NCBI GenBank assembly: GCA_021730285.1
Contig: CP082962.1
Coordinates: 3,100,001-3,164,000, forward strand
Origin: Desulfovibrio sp. JY
Lineage (GTDB): Bacteria > Desulfobacterota > Desulfovibrionia > Desulfovibrionales > Desulfovibrionaceae
Length of the DNA stretch: 64,000 nucleotides
Direction: 5' to 3'
Shown here piece by piece: positions 1 through 7,433 of this stretch. The position numbers and the translations under genes are program-made. How positions within the stretch are numbered: position 1 is the first letter of the stretch; the number at the start of each line of letters is the position of its first letter. Below the pieces are notes generated by a model. It was not told where the DNA came from. It saw only the letters and a program-made list of their open reading frames with translations, and did not search any database.

Positions 1-206
1 AAAGTCATGAAAACCCGCGGGACGACATGGCCCCGCCACAAGCATCACGCAAAGGACATGCCAACATGCAAAGCGTGAATGCTCATGTATTTCATATCGT
101 ACCGACCGGTTGCTCCATTTTCGGGGGAAGGGGGGTGTCAGGAATTTTTACAGGGCGTCAAGTCTTGCGCATTGACTTGGCCGGGCGGCTTTGACAAAAA
201 AACAGT

Positions 207-1019
207 ATGGAGAAGCACCCTCGTATCGCATTTCCCCTTGGCCGCTTCTGGCGCTGGCGCGGCCGTGCCGCCCTGGTCGGGGCCGGCTGCCTCGGTTTTG
301 TTGCCGCCGCGCCCGGCGTGGCCCTGGCCGACCCGCTGACCGGGGGCGTGCTCGGCAGCGTTTTGCGCGGCGACGAGTTCACCGGGCCACGCGTCCTCGA
401 CCTGCTCGTGATCGGATTGGTCATCTTCCTGCTTCTGCGCCTGCTGCTCGGCCGTTCGCGCCGTTCCGGCCAAGGCCAGTCGCAGCCGCCCTACGACCGC
501 TCCGGTCCCGCCGAACCCTACGACGCCACGCCGCCGCCGGCTCCCCCGCAACGGGCAAAACGCGACATGTACACCAATGCCCAGGCCACCTGGGATGCCC
601 TGCGCTCGACGCCATCGGCCAAGACCGCGGCCCAGCCCGCCGGCCAACCCCCCGCAGACGCGACGCCGGACGAGGAATTCCTGGCCGGAGCAAAAATGGC
701 CTACGGCCGCATTCTCCCCGCCATCGCCAAACGCGATTTCGACGATCTGGCTAATTTCACCACGCCCGGGTTTCTGGCCAACCTCAAAAACAGCCTGCCC
801 CTGTCGCCGCCGCCCGCGCCGGACATCCTGCTCGTCGAGGCGACCCTGGCCGAACACCGCGAGGAAGGCTCCCAAACCGTCATGGTCGTGGATTACAAAG
901 TGCTCATCCACGAGAAGGACGCCCCCCACAACACCGACCGCTTCGACCACTGGCGCTTCGTCCGCGACAACGCCTCGCCGGGAGCCAACTGGCTGCTCGA
1001 CGCCATGGAGCAACGCTAG
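207..1019 (+). CDS. Tim44-like domain membrane protein
   Basis: The 270-residue product starts with an Arg-rich, hydrophobic signal-like segment (about residues 15-42, ending near ALADPL). A second hydrophobic helix follows at about 72-86 (LLVIGLVIFLLLRLLLG), then a Pro-rich linker to about 125. The C-terminal domain (about 145-268) has the look of the Tim44/TimA-type domain, a small alpha+beta fold found in bacterial membrane-linked proteins of unclear role. The ATG at 207 has no clear Shine-Dalgarno sequence, so the start is uncertain. The gene stands alone, with a structured 500-bp gap after it. The domain assignment rests on overall pattern, and function is unknown. Confidence 0.7.
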   Translation: MEKHPRIAFPLGRFWRWRGRAALVGAGCLGFVAAAPGVALADPLTGGVLGSVLRGDEFTGPRVLDLLVIGLVIFLLLRLLLGRSRRSGQGQSQPPYDRSGPAEPYDATPPPAPPQRAKRDMYTNAQATWDALRSTPSAKTAAQPAGQPPADATPDEEFLAGAKMAYGRILPAIAKRDFDDLANFTTPGFLANLKNSLPLSPPPAPDILLVEATLAEHREEGSQTVMVVDYKVLIHEKDAPHNTDRFDHWRFVRDNASPGANWLLDAMEQR

Positions 1020-1062
1020 GCGTTAGGCGTTCTGCTGGCTGGCGGGCTGACGGGCTGGCGGC

Positions 1063-1140
1063 TGGGGCCCTGCCCCAGGCCCCGGCAGAGGCTCTGCCTC
1101 TGCATTCCGCCGGGGGGCGAGCGCGCCCCCCGTGCCCCCC
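1063..1140 (+). repeat. GC-rich palindromic element downstream of the Tim44-like gene
   Basis: Two back-to-back inverted repeats (around ggggccctgcccc and ggcagaggctctgcctc) are followed by a G6/C6 palindrome and a C-rich tail. The layout resembles the GC-rich elements at 5260, 17853, 56615 and 56911. It lies 44 bases after the stop codon. No T-tract follows the hairpins, so it is not a standard intrinsic terminator. Confidence 0.55.
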
Positions 1141-1205
1141 GTCCGGTGTGCTTTGGTCGGGTGGAGGCGGGGATGGTTGCCGGCAAGGCGGAGAGTGGAG
1201 AAGAT

Positions 1206-1274
1206 GGCGGCGGAATTTGTCGGGACGGTGCATGTCGCTTCGCGACAAGCTCGTCCCAGGCAAATTCCGCCGCC
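1206..1274. repeat. Long hairpin of the cgcttcgcg-core family
   Basis: A perfect 14-bp outer stem (1206-1219 with 1261-1274) encloses a 6-bp stem (1222-1227 with 1252-1257). Inside that is a tip stem gtcgc/gcgac around ttc at 1234-1246. The central tip is shared with hairpins at 5352-5424 and 56781-56849, while the outer arms differ. The rest of the 1020-1515 gap holds only this and the neighbouring palindromes; I see no gene in it. Confidence 0.6.
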
Positions 1275-1359
1275 ACCACGCCGTCGCCCCTGCGGGGCGA
1301 ATGGATATGGAAGAAGACTCTCGGAAGCCTTGGAAGAGTGAGCGCTCTTCGACCCCGTT

Positions 1360-1430
1360 AAGAATTTTTGGGGAGGGTGGGGGTCCGGGGGAGGGAACCC
1401 TTTTTTGCAAAAAAGGGTTCCCTCCCCCGG
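1360..1430 (-). repeat. A/T-cored palindrome with C-rich tail, 3' of the Mop gene
   Basis: A perfect 22-bp inverted repeat (1385-1406 with 1409-1430, two-base loop) is followed on the minus strand by a C-rich run and an aaaaattctt-like tail. It has the same plan as seven other elements in the window. It lies beyond the terminator of the minus-strand Mop gene, oriented palindrome first, then tail, reading away from that gene. Confidence 0.75.
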
Positions 1431-1455
1431 TTCCTTCTCCTCCTCCTCTCCCCAT

Positions 1456-1497
1456 AAAAAAAGCCCGGTCGCCTCGCGAGAGGCGGCCGGGCTTTTG
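1456..1497 (-). terminator. Intrinsic terminator of the Mop genes
   Basis: A near-perfect 17-bp stem (aaaagcccgg... with ...ccgggctttt) with a gcga loop is followed on the minus strand by a run of T. It starts about 20 bases after the stop of the downstream Mop gene. The plus strand has only a short T-run, so termination is mainly minus-strand. Confidence 0.85.
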
Positions 1498-1515
1498 GCT
1501 GGCGCGATAATGCTG

Positions 1516-1725
1516 TTAGTCGGTCACGATCATGACGCTGGTGGCCTTGACCATGGCCTTGACCTTGGCGCCGGCCTTGAGGCCCAGGCCTTCGGCGGAT
1601 TCCTTGGTGATCACGGAAACGATCTCGACGCCGGGGGCGGCTTCGATGACGACCTCGGCGTTGACCATGCCGATGGAAACCTTCTTGACGGTGCCGGGGA
1701 TCAGATTGCGAGCGCTGACTTTCAT
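1516..1725 (-). CDS. mop: Molbindin (Mop), copy 1
   Basis: The 69-residue single-domain protein begins MKVSARNLIPGTVKKVSIG and matches the TOBE/Mop fold. Members of that family assemble into hexamers and hold molybdate or tungstate in the cytoplasm. It differs from the neighbouring copy at only two residues (Ala53 for Ser, Ile66 for Val), and most of the DNA is identical. An AAGGAG sits upstream of the ATG. It lies 42 bases after copy 2 on the same strand and ends before a strong terminator, so the two are probably co-transcribed. Metal storage for the AOR cluster at 20-24 kb is a reasonable inference. Confidence 0.93.
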   Translation of the reverse strand: MKVSARNLIPGTVKKVSIGMVNAEVVIEAAPGVEIVSVITKESAEGLGLKAGAKVKAMVKATSVMIVTD

Positions 1726-1767
1726 GGTATTTCTCCTTGAGTTTTTGGTCGGTTGTTTGCGGCGAAA

Positions 1768-1977
1768 CTAGTCGGTGACGACCATGACGCTGGTGGCCTT
1801 GACCATGGCCTTGACCTTGGAACCGGCCTTGAGGCCCAGGCCTTCGGCGGATTCCTTGGTGATCACGGAAACGATCTCGACGCCGGGAGCGGCTTCGATG
1901 ACGACCTCGGCGTTGACCATGCCGATGGAAACCTTCTTGACGGTGCCGGGGATCAGATTGCGGGCGCTGACTTTCAT
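1768..1977 (-). CDS. mop: Molbindin (Mop), copy 2
   Basis: This 69-residue Mop/TOBE protein is 67/69 identical to the gene that follows it. It is the promoter-proximal copy and has an AAGGAG in front of its ATG. The near-identity of coding DNA and protein indicates a recent tandem duplication or ongoing gene conversion. Like other molbindins it would bind molybdate or tungstate oxyanions; the sequence does not show which metal is preferred. Confidence 0.93.
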   Translation of the reverse strand: MKVSARNLIPGTVKKVSIGMVNAEVVIEAAPGVEIVSVITKESAEGLGLKAGSKVKAMVKATSVMVVTD

Positions 1978-2452
1978 GGAGGTTCTCCTTGTTTTTATGG
2001 TGTTGCGGGGAGGGGCGAGTGCCTGATGCCTTCCTGCCGAAAAACTTTGTCCTCGTGGGAAAAGAGATAAGGCATTTCTAACTCACACGCAAATTATTTT
2101 TTTCGTGTAAGTAGTGTTATTTTTAACATTAAATAAAACAGCATATTAAACTTATTGAAACACGAAAACAATAAAAGCGTGACAGTATGGAAAAGAAAGG
2201 CACTTCCAATTTTGTGGCGAAATATCAGGCTGTTGGAAAGATATTTGGGGGGTCGCATCATGGCGGATTGTTACGAAAAAGTGTCATGAAGGCCTGCGCT
2301 ATGGCCCGGACGGGCTTGGCGGCGATGGTGCGGGGCGGTCCGGCGGGGAGCCGGAGGGTCGGGGAAGGGGCGGGGCCGTTTCCGGCCGTATCCGTGAAGA
2401 CACGGCCGAAAACGGCGACGGGGCTTCTTGCCGTCAGGCAAAAGCGGGCGTG
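1978..2452. other. 475-bp AT-rich gap upstream of the Mop pair
   Basis: The stretch 2080-2200 is conspicuously AT-rich and must hold the promoter of the minus-strand Mop genes. At 2375-2416 an inverted repeat (15-base arms, one mismatch, 12-base loop) lies just beyond the encapsulin stop. It has no T-tract and could be a 3' hairpin of that transcript. I see no gene here. Confidence 0.5.
2101..2167 (-). promoter_or_regulatory. Candidate paired operator upstream of Mop
   Basis: The 8-mer tttcgtgt at 2101-2108 recurs inverted as acacgaaa at 2160-2167, separated by 51 AT-rich bases inside the Mop promoter region. Two inverted half-sites flanking a promoter suggest a regulator. Molybdate/tungstate regulators (ModE or the TunR type known in sulfate reducers) are candidates by context only; I could not compare with a known motif. 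Confidence 0.35.
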
Positions 2453-3256
2453 TTATTTGTTCCGGTCCAGCCGCACCACCACGGTGGGGTCGAGCACCTG
2501 GAAAGTGAATGATTCCAGGAAGAAGAGCGCCACCTTTTCCGTGTCGTGGGAGGAATAGCCGATGGCGATGTCGCCGCCGAGGGTCATCTCCAGGTCGCCG
2601 CCCCGGGTCGAGAGCAGGTAGGCTTCCTCGATAAAGGGGCTGACGATGACTTCGCCGCCGAGCATGGTTTCGAGGTACTGCGACAGCGGATAGCCGCGCA
2701 CGTGTCCCGACAGGGCCACCCACATCTCGGGGCCGACCACCAGGGCGTAAGGGCCTTCCACCGAGGTCTTGCGCAGGGCGGTAAGCCCCTTGGAGACGAC
2801 TTCGGCGATGTCCTCGGGATTGTCGCCCACGCTCATGCGCGACTGGCTGGAGACTTCCGACAGGCCCTTGATGCCGGCCGGGGCGAAGCCGTGATAGAGG
2901 GCCTCTTCCTCGAACCGGACCAGTTTTTCCGCCGCTTCGTCGAGGCCGGCCAGATCGATGTCCTTGCCGCCCCGGGCCGCATTGTCGATTTCGGCGATGT
3001 CCAGGGTGAAGGGCACCTTGACCTCGACCAGCGGTTTGACCTGGTGCAGGCCGTAGGTGATGCCGGAGACGGACTGGGGATGGCTGTAGTCGATGCGGCC
3101 GAGCGGCACGGCGGCGTATTCCCAGCCGAGCGGACCGGTCACGTCCACCACCCGGCGGGCGGAAAGCATGCTGGTCAGCGTCTGGCGGGCGCGGCTGTCC
3201 ACGGCGTCCCAGGCGGCTGCGGTGATGGGGGCGAGATCGCGTTTCAAGATATCCAT
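2453..3256 (-). CDS. enc: Encapsulin shell protein (family 1)
   Basis: The 267-residue protein begins MDILKRDLAPITAAAWDAVD and has the N-terminal arm, the GPLGWEYAAVPLGR region and the later VDVxGP and EAY blocks typical of linocin/encapsulin shell proteins with the HK97 fold. Such proteins self-assemble into icosahedral nanocompartments in the cytoplasm. The gene lies 21 bases downstream of an encapsulated-ferritin gene whose C-terminus carries the family loading peptide, so cargo and shell are co-expressed from one promoter. Length is normal for the family. No protease-type insertion or fusion is seen. Confidence 0.95.
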   Translation of the reverse strand: MDILKRDLAPITAAAWDAVDSRARQTLTSMLSARRVVDVTGPLGWEYAAVPLGRIDYSHPQSVSGITYGLHQVKPLVEVKVPFTLDIAEIDNAARGGKDIDLAGLDEAAEKLVRFEEEALYHGFAPAGIKGLSEVSSQSRMSVGDNPEDIAEVVSKGLTALRKTSVEGPYALVVGPEMWVALSGHVRGYPLSQYLETMLGGEVIVSPFIEEAYLLSTRGGDLEMTLGGDIAIGYSSHDTEKVALFFLESFTFQVLDPTVVVRLDRNK

Positions 3257-3277
3257 GGCGTACTCCCGTAACGGTGC

Positions 3278-3658
3278 TTAACGGTTTCCTTTCAGGCTGC
3301 CGATGCCGAGGGACCCGCCGGAAGTCGCCTTGCCGGCGGGTGCGCCAGCGCCACCTTCACCGCCGGTGGCAGCGCCTTCCAGGGCGGTGATGTCGCCGCT
3401 GGTGAAGAAGTAGGTGCGCATGTTCTCGTCCCAGGCCGGCATGTTGCGGCGCAGCCATTCCAGGCCCATGACGGCGTGTTCGATCTCCTCGTCGCGGTTG
3501 TGGGCCATGATGGCCTTGATCTGGGGATCGGTGGCCGCGGCCACGCGCTGATGGTACCAGTTGATGGCTTCCAGCTCTTCCTTGACGCTGTTGAGCGCCC
3601 GGACGAAATCCCGGTCCTGGGGCGAAAGTTCGGCAACGGGCTCGTGATACTGATCCAT
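3278..3658 (-). CDS. Encapsulated ferritin-like cargo protein (EncFtn)
   Basis: The 126-residue protein aligns closely with the EncFtn family: EELEAINWY near residues 27-35 and HNRDEEIEH at 53-61. By comparison with the Rhodospirillum protein, the ferroxidase residues would be Glu28, Glu58 and His61. A Gly/Ala-rich linker (about 95-115) leads to SLGIGSLKG at 116-124, the classical encapsulin targeting peptide. The product should oxidise Fe(II) inside the shell made by the next gene. A GGAGG lies 7 bases before the ATG at 3658. The reading frame stays open far upstream, but nothing supports a longer start. Confidence 0.95.
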   Translation of the reverse strand: MDQYHEPVAELSPQDRDFVRALNSVKEELEAINWYHQRVAAATDPQIKAIMAHNRDEEIEHAVMGLEWLRRNMPAWDENMRTYFFTSGDITALEGAATGGEGGAGAPAGKATSGGSLGIGSLKGNR

Positions 3659-3668
3659 ACGTCCTCCG

Positions 3669-3691
3669 TATGACCCGTTTGAAACGGTCAT
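3669..3691 (-). promoter_or_regulatory. Inverted repeat in the EncFtn leader
   Basis: The arms tatgacc/ggtcata and gttt/aaac form an 11-bp inverted repeat with one bulged base, ending exactly where the Shine-Dalgarno of EncFtn begins. It could be an operator for an iron- or redox-sensing regulator, or a leader hairpin that controls access to the ribosome site. No similar sequence was noticed elsewhere in the window. Confidence 0.45.
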
Positions 3692-3705
3692 AGTGATAAT
3701 TGCCG

Positions 3706-3735
3706 ACAGTATGCCACAGGCGCGAGGGATTGCAA
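3706..3735 (-). promoter_or_regulatory. Candidate sigma70-type promoter of the encapsulin operon
   Basis: Reading the minus strand, TTGCAA at 3735-3730 is followed after 18 bases by TACTGT at 3711-3706. This would start transcription just ahead of the inverted repeat at 3669-3691. The match is moderate. Confidence 0.35.
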
Positions 3736-3777
3736 CGCCTTGGCCGGAAAAAAGGAAAAGTCCGGGAATGGAGCGGA

Positions 3778-4410
3778 TCAGAGCAGGATAAGGTCCTTGA
3801 GCGTATTGGCGTCGCCGGGGCGCGGCGGATAGAGCGCGGCCAGGGCGGTGGCCAGATCGCCGATGACGGCGGTCAGCGCCTCGCAGGGGCGTCCCTGCCG
3901 GATGCCCGCGGAAAGCGCGGCCGTCCCCGCCTCGAGGATTCGGGGATCGATCCGACCGGCCAGGCCCGTGTCGGGCAGCACGAAGACCAGCCGTTCGAAA
4001 ACGGAAATGTAGATGAGCAAGGCGTTGCGGTCGGCAGTGGCGCAAAGGCCCTGGGCGTAAAAGGCGGCTTGGGCCGCGACAAGCGTTTCGTGGCTGGCGC
4101 GCGGCTTGGAAACGAAAAGTCGTTTGAGAGAGGGCAGGCGTTTGACGGCCTGGAATCCGGCCAGGGCGAACAAGCCGAAATAAAGCAGGAAAAGCCACAT
4201 GCCGCGCGTGCCGAAAACCAGCGCGCAAAGGACGCCGCCCACAAGCCCTAGGGCCAGGCCGCAGGCCAGCTCGGCCTTGGGATAGGAATCGCTGGCCCCG
4301 ACCACCATGGGCACGATCTCGGCCGAGGTCGTGCCCTCGGCCGCGCGCACCGCCGCCACCACTTTTTCCCGGTCCCCGGCGGGCAAAAACGCATTCACCA
4401 GATGACGCAT
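3778..4410 (-). CDS. TPM-domain membrane protein
   Basis: The 210-residue protein starts with a short conserved TPM-like region (AEIVPMVVGASDSYPKAE, about residues 30-47). Two adjacent hydrophobic helices (about 48-65 and 70-86) follow, then a C-terminal soluble domain containing RNALLIYISVFERLVFVLPD. That arrangement matches the smaller TPM/YgcG-related proteins usually encoded beside LemA. It starts 9 bases after the stop of the larger YgcG-like gene, so the two are probably co-transcribed with LemA. The biochemical role of these cassettes is not established. Confidence 0.8.
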   Translation of the reverse strand: MRHLVNAFLPAGDREKVVAAVRAAEGTTSAEIVPMVVGASDSYPKAELACGLALGLVGGVLCALVFGTRGMWLFLLYFGLFALAGFQAVKRLPSLKRLFVSKPRASHETLVAAQAAFYAQGLCATADRNALLIYISVFERLVFVLPDTGLAGRIDPRILEAGTAALSAGIRQGRPCEALTAVIGDLATALAALYPPRPGDANTLKDLILL

Positions 4411-4419
4411 GAGAGCCTC

Positions 4420-5460
4420 CTACCAGCTTCCCGACGAGCCGCCGCCGCCAAAACCGCCGCCGCCCCCGGAGAAGCCGCCGCCTCCTCCACTTCCAAAGCC
4501 GCCGCCCCCGCCGCCGATGAAGAAACCGCCGCCGCCGCCCCGGCCGGAGCTGAACAGAAACGGCCCGATCAGCCCGAGCGCGATGCCGCCCACGCACAGC
4601 AAGGCCAGCATGCCGATCCCCAGGCCGAAAAGCGCGCCCACACCCGGCATGGTCAGGCCGAAGATGCCGGCCCGGGCCGGGGCCGGAAGCCCGGATAATA
4701 CGGCCGTCAGGATGATGGCCAAAATGAAAAGACCGAACACCGCGTTGTCGTCCCCCCCCTTGCCCTTATGGGAGGGCGGGGCCTTGTACTCGCCGCGCAC
4801 GGCCTGCATGATGGCCGAAACGCCGTCCGTGATGCCGGCGTCGAAATTGCCGGTCTTGAATTGCGGCACAATGGCATAGTCGATGATGCGCCCGGACAGC
4901 GCGTCGGTAAGCTTTCCCTCCAGGCCGTAGCCCACCTCGATGCGCACCTTGCGGTCGCCCTTGGACACGAGCAGCAGTACGCCGTTGTCCTTGCCCTTTT
5001 GCCCGATGCCCCAGGCCTCGGCTACTTTGATGGAATACTCCTCCAAGGACTCGCCCTCGAGGGACGGGATGGTCAGCACCACCACCTGGGTCGAATCCGA
5101 ACGCTCGAAATCGGCCAGCTCGGCGTCGAGCCTGGCCTTGGCCTGGGGCGACAGCAACTTGGCGTAATCGTTCACCCGCCCGGTGAGCTTCGGCACCTCC
5201 AACGCCATCGCCGATGTCGTGACGCAAAGGATGAGGAGGGCGAAGATGATGCTGATGAGGCCTCCGGCGGCCAGGGGAGGCGCCGCCTCCCCTGGACCCC
5301 TCCGCCGGGGGGCCGAGGGCCCCCCGGACCCCCCTGACGGGGGGCTCGGGCGCGGGGCGCGGGCCGATGCGCCGGCGCATGCCGCTTCGCGGCAAGCACG
5401 CCGCATGCGCGCCGCGCCCTGCCAGGGCAACACATTGGTTGGGCTACTTATGTCGGGCAT
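4420..5460 (-). CDS. YgcG-family TPM-domain protein with Gly-rich C-terminus
   Basis: The 346-residue frame contains an internal signal-peptide-like helix at about 69-88 (SIIFALLILCVTTSAMA). After it come a TPM domain (about 90-235), two or three membrane segments (about 245-310), and a C-terminal Gly/Phe-rich tail ending GGGGSSGSW, all typical of YgcG. The oddity is the N-terminus. The ATG at 5460 has a GGGAGG in front of it, but the next 65 or so residues are encoded by repeat elements (5260-5424). The signal sequence is therefore far from the start. Either export is impaired or an unrecognised internal start is used. Confidence 0.8.
   Translation of the reverse strand: MPDISSPTNVLPWQGAARMRRACREAACAGASARAPRPSPPSGGSGGPSAPRRRGPGEAAPPLAAGGLISIIFALLILCVTTSAMALEVPKLTGRVNDYAKLLSPQAKARLDAELADFERSDSTQVVVLTIPSLEGESLEEYSIKVAEAWGIGQKGKDNGVLLLVSKGDRKVRIEVGYGLEGKLTDALSGRIIDYAIVPQFKTGNFDAGITDGVSAIMQAVRGEYKAPPSHKGKGGDDNAVFGLFILAIILTAVLSGLPAPARAGIFGLTMPGVGALFGLGIGMLALLCVGGIALGLIGPFLFSSGRGGGGGFFIGGGGGGFGSGGGGGFSGGGGGFGGGGSSGSW
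5260..5345 (+). repeat. GC-rich palindromic element inside the 5' part of the YgcG gene
   Basis: It begins gcctccggcggccagggg, as do the 64-bp repeats and the element at 56615. Two palindromes follow (caggggaggcg/cgcctcccctg and a G6/C6 stem), then a C-rich tail. It runs opposite to the gene it interrupts. The codons it supplies are Pro/Gly/Ala/Arg-rich. Confidence 0.65.
5352..5424. repeat. Long hairpin of the cgcttcgcg-core family
   Basis: The arms gggcgcgg...gcgc and gcgccgcgccc enclose the small palindrome atgcgcc/ggcgcat. A tip gccgc-ttc-gcggc follows, equivalent to gtcgc-ttc-gcgac at 1234-1246 with paired changes in the stem. It lies within the first 40 codons of the YgcG-like frame. 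Confidence 0.5.
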
Positions 5461-5507
5461 GCGCCTCCCAATTCATAACACGCTGAGATTGTACAAGTTG
5501 CCATGAG

Positions 5508-5571
5508 AAGTTTTTGAAGGGGGTCCAGGGGGAAACTTTTTTCAAAAAGTTTCCCCCTGGCCGCCGGAGGC
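5508..5571 (-). repeat. 64-bp palindromic repeat, copy 1, 3' of lemA
   Basis: It is identical base for base to 16673-16736 (inverted) and 48546-48609. It contains a perfect 17-bp inverted repeat (5525-5541 with 5544-5560), the boundary sequence gcctccggcgg on the gene side, and an acccccttcaaaaactt tail. It starts 21 bases after the lemA stop. Confidence 0.85.
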
Positions 5572-5592
5572 ATCTTAACCTCTTTCTCTTCC

Positions 5593-6177
5593 CTAAAATT
5601 TCACCTTGGGCGCTTGTTTGGCGGCCTCGTCGGCCTTGAAGTATTCCTTGGGCTTTAAGTGCAGCATCAGGGAGTTGGTGATGAAATTGGGGAAGGTGCG
5701 AATGGAGGCGTTGTAGATTTCGACGGCCTGATTGTAGCGCTGGCGGGCGACGTTGATGCGGTTTTCGGTGCCCTCGAGCTGGTTTTGAAGGTCGCGGAAG
5801 TTCTGGTCGGCCTTGAGCTGCGGGTAGTTTTCGGCGATGGCCAGAAGGCGCGACAGGGAGGACTGCATTTGTCCCTGGGCCTGCTGGAAGGCGGCCATGG
5901 CCTTGGGGTCATTGAGCGTTTCGGGCGTGATTTTCACCTGCGTGGCCTTGGCCCGGGCGTCGACCACGGCGGTCAGGGTGTCTTTTTCATGGCTGGCGTA
6001 GCCTTTGACCGTTGCCACGAGGTTGGGGATGAGGTCCAGACGGCGTTGCAGGGCCGATTCCACGTTGCCCCAGGCGGCGTTGACCGCCTCCTCGTTGGTC
6101 TGCATCTGGTTGTAGCCGCAGCCGGAGAGGCTGGACAGCATGAGGACGGCGATGAGGAGTCCAAGAAGTCTGGGCAT
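5593..6177 (-). CDS. lemA: LemA family lipoprotein
   Basis: The 194-residue protein has an N-terminal hydrophobic segment ending in a lipobox (LSGC, Cys at about 20). It then has the LemA signature region [19 protein letters not shown] and long amphipathic helices through [18 protein letters not shown]. LemA proteins are membrane-anchored helical bundles, often encoded with TPM-domain proteins, as here. The ATG at 6177 has AAGGAG 8 bases upstream and is preferred over the in-frame codon at 6222. A 64-bp palindromic repeat lies just after its stop. Confidence 0.9.
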   Translation of the reverse strand: MPRLLGLLIAVLMLSSLSGCGYNQMQTNEEAVNAAWGNVESALQRRLDLIPNLVATVKGYASHEKDTLTAVVDARAKATQVKITPETLNDPKAMAAFQQAQGQMQSSLSRLLAIAENYPQLKADQNFRDLQNQLEGTENRINVARQRYNQAVEIYNASIRTFPNFITNSLMLHLKPKEYFKADEAAKQAPKVKF

Positions 6178-6268
6178 GGTCGCTCCTTGAGAAAGGGGTG
6201 ATGCTGCCACGCCTATACGCAACGGTGGGGCGTGGCAAGGTTTGGCGGATTTTTCGCGGGATGGGACA

Positions 6269-6934
6269 TCAGCCCATGCGCCCCGCGCCGAGAATCCGGG
6301 AGACGATGTCCCGGGAGTTGGCCTCGGCTTGCAGGTATTCCTCGTGGCTGAGTCCCGCGCCGAGGGCGATTTTCTTGCGGCGTTCCTGGGAGACGAGGTC
6401 GTCCGGGGCGTGGGCGTCGTTGTCGATGACGAGTTTCGCCCCGAAGCGCCGGGCCAGGGCAGCCACGTGGCCGTTGGTCAGGCTATGGCCTTTGCGGGTG
6501 GTGATTTCGAGCGCCACACCGCGTTCGGCGGCCAGTTCCGCCTCTTCCGGGGTGATGAGTCCCGGATGGGCCAGGATGTCCACCCCGGCCTCGATGGCGG
6601 CCAGGTTGGTGCCGGTTTCGACGGGCTCGACGATGGTTTCGCCGTGCACCACCACGATCTGCGCCCCGCGTTCCCGGGCCATTTCGATCAGGTGGGGGAT
6701 CAGCGGCGGCGGCACGTGGGTGATCTCCACCCCGCACAGCACGGTGACGCCGAGAAAGGCCCCGGTTTCGGCCACGAACCGGCCGATGTTGGTGAGGATC
6801 AGGTCCAGGTTGGAGAAGTCGGCGTGGTCGGTCATGGCCATGGCGCGGTAGCCGGCTTTGGCGGCGCGGCGGGCCAGTTCCGAGGGAATGAGTTCGCCGT
6901 CGGAGAAGGTGGTGTGGGTGTGCAGGTCAATCAT
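6269..6934 (-). CDS. PHP-domain phosphoesterase
   Basis: The 221-residue protein starts [14 protein letters not shown], the first metal-binding motif of the PHP family. It continues with AMTDHAD (about 37-43), a VVHGE segment and DILAHPG (about 114-120), and ends with DNDAHAPDD (about 176-184). These motifs supply the metal ligands of a trinuclear hydrolase site, as in histidinol-phosphatase-like and 3',5'-bisphosphate phosphatases. The substrate cannot be told. It begins 4 bases after the stop of the next gene upstream and is probably the last gene of the miaB operon. Confidence 0.88.
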   Translation of the reverse strand: MIDLHTHTTFSDGELIPSELARRAAKAGYRAMAMTDHADFSNLDLILTNIGRFVAETGAFLGVTVLCGVEITHVPPPLIPHLIEMARERGAQIVVVHGETIVEPVETGTNLAAIEAGVDILAHPGLITPEEAELAAERGVALEITTRKGHSLTNGHVAALARRFGAKLVIDNDAHAPDDLVSQERRKKIALGAGLSHEEYLQAEANSRDIVSRILGAGRMG

Positions 6935-6938
6935 GGCG

Positions 6939-7433
6939 TCACATTTTGTATTTGGTGTCGTCGAGGTCGAATTTTTCCAGCAGTTCCGTCCACTTGTCGC
7001 TGTCGTCGCTGGAAAATGCCACCACGGATTCGCTTTTGGCCTCGTTCGCCACCTGTTCGAGCACGGGTTCGGCCACGAGGATGGGGGCCTTGGCTCGCAG
7101 GGCCAGGGCGATGGCGTCCGACGGGCGGCTGTCCACGCGGCGGATGCCGCCTTCCACCTCCAGCTCGATGTCGGCGTAGTAGGTGCCTTCGGCGAGCTCG
7201 GTCACGTGGATGGCCACCACGTGCCCGTCGAGCTTGGCGATCATGTTGAGCAGCAGGTCGTGGGTCATGGGGCGCGGCAGCACCACGTCGTTTAGGGCCA
7301 GGGAGATGGCCATGGCTTCCATGGCGCCGATCCAGATGGGGAGAACGGCTTTTTCCTCCATGTCCTTGAGGATCAGCACGGGGACCTGGGATTCTTCGTC
7401 AAGGGCCAGTCCGAACACTTTCATTTCAATCAT
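6939..7433 (-). CDS. Bifunctional nuclease family protein (DUF151)
   Basis: The 164-residue protein has the family pattern MKVFGLALDEESQVPVLILKD, then LPIWIGAMEAMAI and RPMTHDLL, and the conserved SRPSDAIALALRAKAPI. Members have been described with RNase/DNase activity in plants and are widespread in bacteria as single-domain proteins. An acidic C-terminal tail (about 135-164) is extra. Its start overlaps the end of miaB by 8 bases, so translation is coupled to the tRNA-modification gene. The cellular role is inferred only from the family. Confidence 0.88.
   Translation of the reverse strand: MIEMKVFGLALDEESQVPVLILKDMEEKAVLPIWIGAMEAMAISLALNDVVLPRPMTHDLLLNMIAKLDGHVVAIHVTELAEGTYYADIELEVEGGIRRVDSRPSDAIALALRAKAPILVAEPVLEQVANEAKSESVVAFSSDDSDKWTELLEKFDLDDTKYKM

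Noticed and set aside
138-1013. Long minus-strand open frame opposite the Tim44-like gene, and similar long shadows elsewhere (e.g. 21981-23891, 48552-50474)
   Set aside because: High GC at third positions keeps antisense frames open. Their products are Arg/Gly/Pro-rich or lack motifs, and they lie wholly opposite recognised genes.
2187-2558. Plus-strand open frame between the Mop promoter and encapsulin end
   Set aside because: No ribosome site or recognisable protein. It overlaps the encapsulin coding end and an AT-rich promoter region.
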